Shown: positions 23,939 through 35,730 of the stretch, in pieces
Position numbering within the stretch: the first letter of the stretch is position 1
How the letters are laid out: each line of letters opens with the position of its first letter
Assembly: GCA_018398815.1 (NCBI GenBank)
Contig: CM031609.1
Coordinates: 35,604,903 to 35,668,902 of the forward strand
Direction of reading: 5' to 3'
Length of the DNA: 64,000 nt
From: Conus ventricosus
Lineage: Eukaryota; Mollusca; Gastropoda; Neogastropoda; Conidae
Translations under genes and position numbers: made by a program
Notes under the pieces: generated by a model
What the model was told of the DNA's origin: nothing
The model's database searches: none
What the model saw: the letters and a program-made list of their open reading frames with translations, nothing else

Positions 23939-26900
23939 GGGGGGGGGGGGGGGAGTGATTAGTAGAGAAGGGGAAGGGGTGCCTGAAGCTCTGCTGCTGT
24001 CACTCTCTGGTGTTCAGGCCGGCAGGGGCGAGGGTCCCCGGTAGTGCAATGATGGATGACTCTATAAAGAGGCGATAGAGTCCACTGGACCGGTTCTGCC
24101 AGACAGCAGCCACTCTCGCATGGGTGAAGTTGTGGTAGGGGCTGTTGAAGTGAGAGCCTACGGGATCTTCATATCTCAGCCGCATTGATTGAAGGTGCTC
24201 AGAGAAATGCTCATTCAGGCTGCGGTACATCTCCCCAGTGTATTTCTTTGAACACAAGGTGCAAGTAATGACGTACACCAGGTCTGCAGATTGACAGTTG
24301 AAGCTTGCTAGGACCCTGAACTGGCCAGGATCAGCAACTGTGGTGCAGCTGTCAATGAATGGACATGTCTTGCACTCTTTGCGAGTGCATGGGTGTGTGC
24401 CCAGGGGTTGTGCTCTCGCCTTGCAGACAGAGGCACGCACTAGATGGTCCCTCAAATTTGTGTCTCTCTTGAAGGCTATCAAGGGTGGTTTTGCAGACCT
24501 GTTTACCCCTACGGATTCACCGTAGTTTCTACGAAAATAGGTCCTCAGCTACGGTGCTACGATCACACAGGCTCAAACTACGGAGAAAAAAACAAACAAA
24601 CAAAATCAGCCACTAAAGCTGTCGGCGACGATCATAAACGAAAGTAAGTGAAGGGAGATAATTCTGAGATTTTCCGATTTGCTTGCGCATGCGCGCTAGT
24701 TTCTTTCGTCTGCTCCAGTCTGCTCAGTCGATTCGCGCGAAAATGTCAACAAAAAGGAAAAAAGAAAAGGCCAGTGAATCAACTGACCCTTGCACCTCTC
24801 CACCAAAGAAAAAAGCTCGGCCGCCTCCTGCACAGTGCAGTGTTTTCGAAAGGAGTATAGACAGGAGTGGTCTTGTTTACAGGCATGAAAAAGGGAGAAG
24901 CGTATGTGCGGTGCACTGTTTGTGACACGGACTTCAGCTGTGTGCGTGGCGGAAAGAACGACTGTTTCAGACATGTTAAAAGTGCCAGACACGAACAATT
25001 CGAGAGAGCCAAGGGAAAACAATCCACTCTGCAAGGCTTCTTTACACAGCAGCGTGATGAGCTAGAGGTGACACGGTCAGAGGCTGTGATATGCGAATTC
25101 TTGGTGGAACATAATTTGCCATTCGCAGCAGCTGACACTCTCACAAAGGCAACCAAACGCATATGCCCAGACTCAAAAATTGCCAAAGAGATCAAATGCT
25201 GCAGAAGTAGTGGTGACTACTGACAGTTGCTCAAATTTAAGCCCAAACTACTGACACAGGTCATCATGACTACTGAAAGGTAATGTTGGGGGTAAACAGG
25301 TCTGGTTTTGGGAAGGTTTCTTTCAGTTTGGGGTCAAGTTGGAGGAGGTGGAAGTTGTTGAGAAGGATGTTGCGGACAGGGAGGTTGTGAGGGTGAAAGG
25401 TGAGCACAGCCACTGTACGGTCTGCTTGATCGTCTGAACGATTAGCAGAAGTCACCGTCTGACTGCGAGGAATGGCAATGGCACGCTGGACAATTGCTGA
25501 GGGTACTGGCATGTCAGGAAGAAGGATTTCATTCGTTCAGCCTGGTGCTGGAAGTCAGTGTCACTGCTGCACAGCCTGCGAAGTCGAAGAAACTGGGAGA
25601 AGGGAATGCTATCCTTGCATTTCTGAGGGTGGCTGGAGGTATACAAAAGGTATGATGAGTGAGAGTCAGTGTCCTTGTAGTAAATACTGTAGAAAGGCTG
25701 TTGGAGTAAAAAAAGATAGTGATCTGAATGTCGAGAAAAGAGACTGAAGAATCTGAAATGCAGTGGGTCTATTTCAGAGCCGGATGGAAGCTGGACATAA
25801 AGTCCACAAACTGATTGAGGGAATCTATGGAACAGGAGGCCAGTCCGAGACAGTCGTCAGTGAACCGCCTGTAAAAATCGGGTTGCTCACCTGTATACTG
25901 GGTCAAGGCTTGTTCCTCCAGATAGCCCACAAACAGACATGCAAAACTAGGACCCATTTTGGTCCCCATGGCCACTCCGCTCTGCTGCAGAAAGTGGTCC
26001 CCATCAAAGGCGAACGATCAGCTGCACCACACTTGCTGGTTCTTCTAGCCAATTCAGGGTCCTAGCAAGCTTCAACTGTCAATCTGCAGACCTGGTGTAC
26101 GTCATTACTTGCACCTTGTGTTCAAAGAAATACACTGGGGAGATGTACCGCAGCCTGAATGAGCGTTTCTCTGAGCACCTTTACTCAATGCGGCTGGGAT
26201 ATGAAGATTCCGTAGGCTCTCACTTCAACAGCCTTACCACAACTTCACCCATGCGAGAGTGGCTGCTGTCTGGCGGAACTGGTCCAGTGGACTCTATCGC
26301 CTCTTTATGGAGTCATCCATAATTGCACGGCTGGGGACCTTCGCCCCTGCCGGCCTGAACACCAGAGAGAGACAGCAGCAGAGCTTCAGGCACCCCTTCC
26401 CCTTTTCTACTAATCACTCCCCTCCCTCTTTTTTTTTTTTTTTTTTTGAACAGGCCTTCTTGCTTTCTACTTTAATTTGTTCATGATTCCTACTCACTGC
26501 TTTACCCCAGTTAACTTCCTTTTGTCTCTGAGCTCTGTTCATTCCTTCTTTTTATTGTCAGTCCTCATATAAGATCTGTCTCTGTCACCCACTAACTCTA
26601 AGCCTGATGACAGCTCTATGAGCAGAAAGCTTGCTTTCCTTCTTGTTCCCCCGATCACCATACTCAAACCCTGGTGAGTGCACTCTTCCACCATTTTCTT
26701 CTCTTATCCAGAATTAACTTCTTTTTTTTTTCCATCATCTGTGAAAAACATGAATAGAATTGAAGAAAACAAAGCTATATGGTTGCTTTCCTAGGTGGTT
26801 ATGTGCTCGTGTGTTATGATAAGTGGCCAGCTGATGAAGTGTCCAAATCCTTAGAGGAGTTTTTTTTTTTTTGGGGGGGGGGGGGGGGGGGATGGATGGA

Positions 26901-27895
26901 GGGTCAGCTCTTACAGAACATGTTTGTATTTGAAGACAGTCTGTGTGTTTTGGTGTTATGGTGCATATTTGTTGCCATCAGTCTTAGTGTGTGTGATTGT
27001 GTATGTGTGAATGTGTTTGTGGGTTACAGATCCTTATCATCACCAAGTGTTTATTTCATGCATTTCTTAAGAACGCTTCTGCATTGTCTTTCAGCTCTTG
27101 CATCCTGCCTTGTTTTTTTGAGACTTCACAACAACTGGTGGTTCCTGGGCCAATTTTTTTTTCTGTTTTGTTTTTGTTAAAGAATGCATTGGACAACCAA
27201 CCAAGAGCAGTCGCAGGCAAACACAATGATTTGCAGTGCCCAGAGATGACAAAAAGATGCTGGTTAGATCCATGGTCATTTTTCATATTGACAAACAGCA
27301 ACCGATTAAGAAGTAAAAAAGAATGAAAAGAAAGAAGGGCAAGATATTAAGGAAGATTACAACAACAAAAAAAACCATAACGGTCTTATTGTTTTAGTTT
27401 CTTTCTGATGTTACTTTGTCCCTCAATTCCCACATAAAGTAATAATGTTTAGTAGGGTTCCTTAGCCTGCTTTTAGAAGATGTATTTCAAGAGTTTTGTG
27501 AATGAATGACTTGTGAGTGGACTTCAACGAGGTGACAGCCCTGATATGGCCATTGCGGTCGGCTGGACTATGAGCAACGCTACCTTACCTTACCTTACCA
27601 TAGTCTGCTGGGCTATATGGGCGTGACCAAAGATAGTTCGCCCTACGGAAAGATGGTTCACTCCGCGGAAAAGTGAAGCCAGATGGCTGGCACATTCCAT
27701 GCTGCCACTCCCACCCTGACATGCTACCTTTCCACGCGTGTCCAACATGGCGAGTAAGGCAGGAGGCAACTGGTGCGCTGCGCCGAACTGTCATAATTCT
27801 CGGAAGAAGGGGTTCCGGTGTTTTTCTTTTCCAAAAGACGAAGAAAGGTGAGATCATTTTCTGTGTTACATTTCCTGAATACGTTGTTTTAATTA

Positions 27896-27927
<32 letters not shown>

Positions 27928-28010
27928 TCAGTTCAGCTGCGTGAGCGAGGAAATTGCTCCCGCGATGTTGTCATGCAGAAGCAGAGAGAGAGAGCGTACA
28001 TGCACGCGCG

Positions 28011-28090
<80 letters not shown>

Positions 28091-28150
28091 AAAATGCATA
28101 GGATACTACTAGCGCTCACATACACACACTTATAGGTGCTTGCACACACA

Positions 28151-28222
<72 letters not shown>

Positions 28223-28768
28223 TATGAAGATGATACGCATGTGCATAAGCAAGTGACCATGTGCTCACACGGCGCACATATGCACACACTGAGAGAACGT
28301 CTACAGACTGGCGTTAAAAAACAGTTTCTATTCTATATTGAACCAAGTTTCAACATTCTTTTTGTGTTCTTTGCAGATGCAAGACGTGGGTTCAGAACTG
28401 TAGGCGTGAAGATCTTGTGGGCAAACCAGCTGCGTACCTTCATGCAAACTGCTGTATTTGCTCTGAGCATTTTGAAGCCAATCAGTTCATGGACCACACC
28501 CGCAAGAACTGTCGACTGATTTGGAGTGCAGTACCAACTTCTTACAGACAAAATATCCCATGTAAAGAATGCAAAACAATACCAAACAAAGATAGGAGAA
28601 GACCCCCCCCCCCCCTCCCACCCCCTGCACTCTCTTTCTCTCTGAAATACAAGACAGAGTGATGTAAACAAAACAAAAAAAGAAGAAATAAGATGACGAC
28701 ACAGAGTGATGTAAACAAAAAAAAAGAAGAAATAAGATGACGATAAAGTCCACACACACACACACACA

Positions 28769-28842
<74 letters not shown>

Positions 28843-28843
28843 C

Positions 28844-28884
<41 letters not shown>

Positions 28885-28889
28885 ACACA

Positions 28890-28927
<38 letters not shown>

Positions 28928-31900
28928 TACACACACACATAGACAGATGAGACAGAGAGAACACGAAACTTATAAAACATTGTGTTCCATCACTTCCTGA
29001 TCTGCCAGTCGGCTGTGTTATGCACCGGTAAAGTGGGAGTGGCAGCCAGAGCCTGCTCGCGGCGCGGCGCTCAACCGGCTTCACTGTAGCTAATACTGCG
29101 GACAGAGTAACCGCTCAGCGAGTGAACCGTCTTTCCGTAGGGCGTACAGTCTTTGGCGTGACATGACCTGAATCTGACGTCGGATATTGCAGTTCAGTTA
29201 GAAGAAACAAGGTGCTTCCCTTTGACCGTGGGGTAATGGTTTTTTCCCCAGACTGTGATTGTCACTTGTGGCTAATACCCTTCTCTTGAAGAACCCATGA
29301 GCACTGTCTGTGAAGCTAATAACCAATCATAGAACACTCAGAAAGGAGCAAAACAAAAAAAGCAAAAACGGCTGTACCATTATTTTGTTTGACAGCTGAC
29401 ATTCTCAGGGGGAAGAGAAGAGAGAGGAAAGAATGTGATTTATGCAAAAATACGAGGAAAACTGGATACTTTTTCATCTTCATATTAAACAGATAGATAA
29501 TGGCATTTTGCTTGTCCAGGACTAAAAGACATTGATCGTCAGCAAAAAGTTGTGCTGAAATGATTGCCTTAACCATGGTATTTTGGAAGGGTAAAAGGTT
29601 TTTGTTGTGGGAGTGGAGAATCTACTCACTTAAGGAAGGCTATATCATCGAGATTACTGTTAGATGGACTTTAATATATCAAACGGACTTGCATGATGTG
29701 AGACATAAACATTTTAGCAGACTGCATGAAAACCTTGTTCAGAGATGTCCTGCCTGATGTCATTTTTTAATTTCTGAAAGAGATTGACATTTTCCATTTG
29801 ATCTATGATTTTACAGAAGAAAGATTTTTAACCAAATTTCTGATGTGTATTTTAATACTGTCTAGCCGAGAGCGGCGCGTACGGCACAATTCCCTGCTGC
29901 TGCGCACTCGCACATGGTGCTCAGTCCCTGCCGACATGCATATTTCGCCACTTTTCAATTTATTTTTATGGTAGCTAGACAACAACTGACAGTGTTGTCT
30001 TAGGAGTCATAGGAAAGAAGAAACACTCAACAAATCGAACATGATCATTTCGAATCATTTACTTTCAATGTATAGACACGACTGTGCGCTGAAAAACATG
30101 TCTGACAAGTAAAAAAAATTCTTTGTTTAGATTCTATTCTGTTCTTTTACAACACCCAATCAGAAGATGAAGGGATGGCTGCATCTTCAAACAGTTCTCT
30201 TTCCTCATCTCTTTCATAGTTTTCTATCTCAGTATTATTCCCCTCATCACCAGATCCACTTTGTAATATGATTTCAAGCGCATCAGTGAGCGAGAAATTG
30301 CTACCACCCCTTCGTCTGACCGACATTTTTTGCGTGCGCTTAGCAGCAAAGCCCGGTGCTGTCAGTTCCTTTGTTTCAAAGCTGCTGGGGTCAGCCAAGT
30401 TCATCATAGAGCACTGAAAGTAAGGTCTACAACTCACTACAACATCCCCAAGACTAGTTACAGAGCTTATTTCCCTTGGATCATTTTATGGGAAGTGTAG
30501 GAATTTTTTTTATGTTCCCATCACCCGATAGTGGTTGACACTGCAGAATGTACTGTCTGTCCATCAGCCAGCCTTGGGTGACGGGGCTTGAGGGAAAGAA
30601 ATCCTGTCAGCCACTATTGGATGACACGGCTGGTAAAGGTTAAAGGGTTGTGTGAATGTGTGTGTGTGTTGGTTTTCTTGTTTGTTTGCTTGTTTTAGAT
30701 GACTTGTGAGTTGACTTCAACACGATGACAGCCCTGATGTGGCCATTGCAGTTGTCTGGGCTGTAAGCAGCGTCACCATACCTTACCTTACCATCTTTGT
30801 TTTGGTGTGTTTGTGTGTGTCAGACCCATTTTGACTGCCGCCTGTCGCCCCTGATCCCACCTCCATGGACCTGGCCTGGATGGTGGCCATGTGGAGTGGA
30901 ACTCTTGCAGGTGCGGAATGAAATCTGTTCTAAACTTTGTTCGTTAATGTGTGTGTGCGCCAGTCCGTGCGTATTGCATGCACGCGTGTGAGTTTGTTTG
31001 TTTTCTGGTTTTATGTCTTCACTTCTGGTGATATTCGTTGAAAAAAAAAATTTGTGAATGTAAATAGATATATGAAAGTGAGTGTATTCTTGTTAGTGTG
31101 AATTATGGCTGGAACTGATACCTGCAACCCCAGCATTTTCCCACCCTATCCATTTTTCCCCCATCCCTTTTACCATCCTGTGTGCCTCATTCTCCATCAC
31201 CCTCAGAAAAAAAAGAGGTCTCTTAAATCAAAATAAAGTCCTGCAAGCATGAAATGTAAAAGAATATGAAAGGGGAAAACAGAAACACGCCAAATCTAAC
31301 TCTTAATTTTGTGTTGAATGCATGTAATTTGAATGGGAACATCAGCCTAGTCAGTTGCCAATATGTCAGTAACACTGCATGCAAAGTGCAGCTGTTTTTT
31401 TGTCCCCTTTGCAGAGCATTCGCCTAGAACAGTCACTGCATGATTTCTGCATGTCTGTCACATTTCGGCCAATTTTATTGTTAAAGAAATAACGGTTTCC
31501 CTAGAAGGATAATGGAATTTGTCTACAGTGTAATGGTGTTGTGTCCATTGATTATTTCCCCTTTTCTTTCTTTTGTTCTTTAGTTTACTTTGCAGATAGC
31601 CAGCTGTATGAAAAGTTCCAGCAAAAGTTATTATTACCATATTCACCCAGAAAGATAAAGATACATGAGTGAGTTTTGTGTGTATGTGCGTGTGTATCAG
31701 GGCTACCATTTGTACTGACAGACAGGGGGGTCCCAGGGACTCCTTCACTGATGCTATAGAGGGTCCCAGAGGGGGTATAGAGAGTCCCATGAACAAAATT
31801 AACCAATACAGAAAATTGTGTATTTCTTGCTTTTTTAATTATGGGCTTGATAATCTGAACATTTCAGAAAAAATGAATCTCTCTCTCTGAAAACATTTCT

Positions 31901-34900
31901 TAAAAAAAAAAAATTCTTGTTAGGTGGTGTTGCTGTAGATATTTCTTTAGGAATCGACGATTCACCGTCTGTAGCATCTTCAGAAGATGTTTCTTTGCGT
32001 TTTTTAGGAGCGTTCAACCACTGAAGCAACGACATATTTGCGAGATGCGATAGCCGTGAACTTCCTTTCTGCTTCATTCGCCTAGGCTTGTGCACGCGAT
32101 TGTTACAACTTGTGAGTCATCGAATTGGTTAATTAGTGGCAGCGGGCGCCACAGTCTGAATAAGTCAGCCGGTCGACTGAGTAAACCGTTCAGTGACGTG
32201 GGCCACAAGGCGAGCCTATCAGTGTTGACGCAGCTTCTCGGCTTACTGTACTTTCGCGGGCACACGCTGTCCTGAATTTGACGGCAGGCAATCGCGCGCG
32301 AAGCTTGTGGTGTGCTCAGCTTTGATCACTGACCGCGGCACGTTTTGGGGTTTGCCTGATTTTGTAGTGCGTCCCGCAGGACTCGCTACACGTTTTGTCA
32401 GTGCATCCTTTTCGCTCATAGTGCGTCATGGACGCACATATGTGCGTCATTGGGAGCCCTGTGTATATATCTGTGTGGTATGTGCATTTGGGAGTATGTG
32501 GATGTCTGTGTGCCAGCCTTTCTACTATTGCACCTTTCTGTCTTTTCCTTGTCACTCCTGTTCTACTCCTTTTTTGGTTGATAGAGTTTTTTGTTTGCTT
32601 GGGGTTTTTTTTTTACCGTTTTTTTTTTTTTTTTTTTTTTTTTGTTCACACAAGTTGTTTTGGAAGAATTCACTATTAAGACAGTATTTTGAGCCGTCTG
32701 CTTCAGCCCCTGCTGGCACCGTTTGTAAAAATGAGCCTTGTGAAATTCCACAGGTGTGTAAAGATAAGTGTCTGACAGTGTCGCAGGACATTCCATTAGA
32801 CATGACTGTGGAGGATTTAGACTCCACTTCATCGACATTGATGATTCAGACTGTAGGGATGTGTTTGAAATTGATTTATTAGTGTGGACTTAGGTGACTA
32901 GGATGAGATGGCTCTGTTATTGTTTGCATAGGTATTTTGTACTTCAAATTGCTGGTGAGTGACTAGGTTACTAGGATGAGATGGCTCTGTGTTATTGTTT
33001 GCATAGGTATTTTGTACTTCAAATTGCTGGTGAGTGACTGCAATGGTTAGATATACACGTCGAACAACAGACAGACAGACATATACGCATCAGAAAACAA
33101 CCACTTCTGGATTTTTGGAAAGTTTAACAAAGTTATAATTTTGTTTTGTTTTGTTTTTTTTACCCCGCTACTCCAGTTTCATGAGGTCATCTCTACGCTT
33201 AAAAACAAACTGATTTGGGTGCTTGGTACCTGTTTCATGATTATGTTGATAAACATGTGTAAGAATGGTATGGAGATGCATGTTTTTGATGCTCTTTAGT
33301 GAGAGAGAGAAACGGAGAAATAGTGTGTGTACATGACAAGGGGAATAAGGGCATGTCTGTATATATGTGTTGAGAAAAAATGTGAATGTTTAGCTGTTGA
33401 AGCTCCTGTGCAAATATACATATGTGATACTGCTTGACACCATAAAGATTTTTGAAGCTATTTTGTCTGCATATTCGCATGTCCAGACTCTGTGTAAAAG
33501 TGCTTATATTTTTGTTTTCATGCATGTGTGAAATATACGTGCATATACATGTGTGTACACACACATGCGTTGACATGATGTGTGCATTTGTGTTTGGCTC
33601 TGTTATAAATTCAATGGAAACGTCTTGTCAGTATTGTTTGCTGAAGTCCACAGTGTTGGTAGTATGTTACATTTCTTTTATAGAAAAAAAAAAAAGAAGG
33701 AAAACAGAAGAAAGAATGAAAGAAAAATTACTTGTCCGGGTTATGACACCTGTGCCCTGTTGTGTGTGATATTAAGGGTCAGGGGCTTTTGAAATCTGTG
33801 CCCAGGTATCAGTTATGGCACCCATAAACCCTGGTGTGACGGGACAATTGTTAATGAACATATATTTAGCTGACACTTCAGTTTTAGTTTGGTAATGTTT
33901 TGCTTAACCTCATTCTATTCTGGGCGATTGCTTCCCTTTGCAAACACTATACTGGCCAATTTCATAGGTTATCAAAAAAATATATATAATGATTAAAAAA
34001 TAACGTCATAACATACCAATATGAATTTTGGCTACATGTGTACAACAAATTGAACTAATACTAGGTAGCGGCACGCCCCTGTCAGCAGTGAGGGAAAGGT
34101 TGATTTTAGGTGAAAATAGGCCAACTTCAATCAGGCAGTACTGGTGTAATACTGTATCTATAACGATGCTTTTTGATTCTGAAAAACCTTTATTTATCTA
34201 CTTTTATTCTCATGTATTTTCATTTTTGTCATGAATGCGTGAGAGAGAGAAAATCTAAATGAAAAATACCCCCTGGAAAGAAAAGTCAGCTTCGCCGTCA
34301 GCGAAATTGCCGACGTCCGCCGAACCCGAAGTTGGTACGTGTTGGAAAATCTCGACTCGCTTTACACATGCTGGACAGAGTGATCTAAAAATAGTTTCAT
34401 AATAAAGATCGAAGATTCCTCTTTAAAACAGTACAAGTTTCAAAATAATTTAAGTCTAGTATTAATTTGAGAAAACGAGTTGAAAAATTGGGTAAATTTC
34501 AATTACTTTATCTCCAAGAAATACTGAATAAAGATATATCATCTTAGGGTGCGCTGGAAAGAGGATTTCAAGTCCAACACAGCGGTATGCAAATGAGCTC
34601 TATCCGTGCCATAGCCACCAATCGCAAGCCGGGAAAAGCGAGTGTGCGGAACGTCGCGAGGCACAACAATACAATCGGAATGGCGACCTACATGGCAAGT
34701 GCGTCGGACCGACACATCGTTTCAAATGAATGGGACATCCGTGTCCAGGATCTCTATGGTAAGTTTTATTTGTGATTATGGCAGATCGATTATTTAAGCA
34801 CATCTTTCAAAGAAATGATCGGTTGAGAATGACCAGATTATGGTTAGTTTTGAATTAGAAGTGATCAAGTGAAAGTGTTAGGAAAAACATGTTCTGTACT

Positions 34901-35652
34901 CTTGTCGTCTTCCTGTCGAAGTTGATTTAATTTTATCGGAAGGCTCATTTTACCTAAACATTAACTAAATATAATTTCAAGATTGCACATTGTCGAATCG
35001 TATGTTTAATTTTTTATATAATAAAAGTTTGGGGCATATTTTATTAAATTATTTGACAGTATCGATTACCGGAAGTGGAATGACTTTGGTCACAAGTAAC
35101 AAAACGATCTAGTCGATCTTGCGCGGCCGTGTTCGTGCGTTTTTCTTCGAAGTGAATGCGCATAGTGATCGTTTATTTTTTTTGTTTTCATGCAATGATC
35201 TGTTGATTTCTGTCATTGTATGTGTATTTTGTAATAGTATTGAAGAAGGGGCAGTAGTACTTGTTGGATTTTTCTCGCGTGTATGAGCCCACCACATCAT
35301 TCCGTTTATTATCTCTCTCTCCCTCCCCCTTATACAACACAGTCACGAAAAGAACATACATTTTATGAAAAAGACTGCATTTAAAAAAATACATGATCGA
35401 TTGTGTGTGTGAGTGAATGAGTGTTTTAGTTTGCTTTTCTTGTTGCTATTGTTAAGGTACTTCAGCACTTTGAGCTTTCTAGTATTTATATAAATGTATG
35501 GTGAGAAAAGTACTAAAGAATGTTCCTTGTTAAAATATGCTCACTTAGATTATTTTCCAGTAAATCTCATTCACTTCATTGTAAAAAGGTTATATTGCAA
35601 ATGTCTGTGATGTCTTGAAAACACACTCACAATCACATGATATAGGTGTGTG

Positions 35653-35730
<78 letters not shown>

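Larger units (their letters stand above)
23613..26704 (-). mobile_element. Penelope-like element arranged as an inverted partial dimer
   Basis: The target duplication TATCCAGAATTA flanks the unit (23601-23612 and 26705-26716). A minus-strand copy runs from about 26008 down to 23613, with reverse transcriptase then GIY-YIG endonuclease. A plus-strand copy of the 3' part occupies about 26009-26704. The two arms (about 23651-24350 and 26010-26704) are near-complementary, including the untranslated 3' part. The junction is near 26009. A and G runs (23909-23953) interrupt one arm where the other has a T run. A deleted hAT (24494-25304) later inserted into the minus copy. Truncated head-to-head or tail-to-tail copies are known for Penelope-like elements. 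Confidence 0.85.
27628..29155 (+). mobile_element. THAP-domain DNA element with long inverted ends and 7-bp target duplication
   Basis: The terminal inverted repeats are about 36 bp, starting CAAAGA and sharing CGCCCTACGGAAAGA, with about four mismatches between ends. The flanking repeat GCGTGAC lies at 27621-27627 and 29156-29162. The interior holds a two-exon THAP-domain gene and long CA/GT/GA repeats. Long inverted ends, 7-8 bp duplications and a THAP domain suggest the P superfamily, but no transposase catalytic part is present. Confidence 0.8.

Noticed and set aside
29853..29856. TTAA as the left end of the piggyBac fragment at 30147-30643
   Set aside because: Only weak terminal similarity (AGCCG) to the right end, and the adjacent LINE fragment may continue through it.
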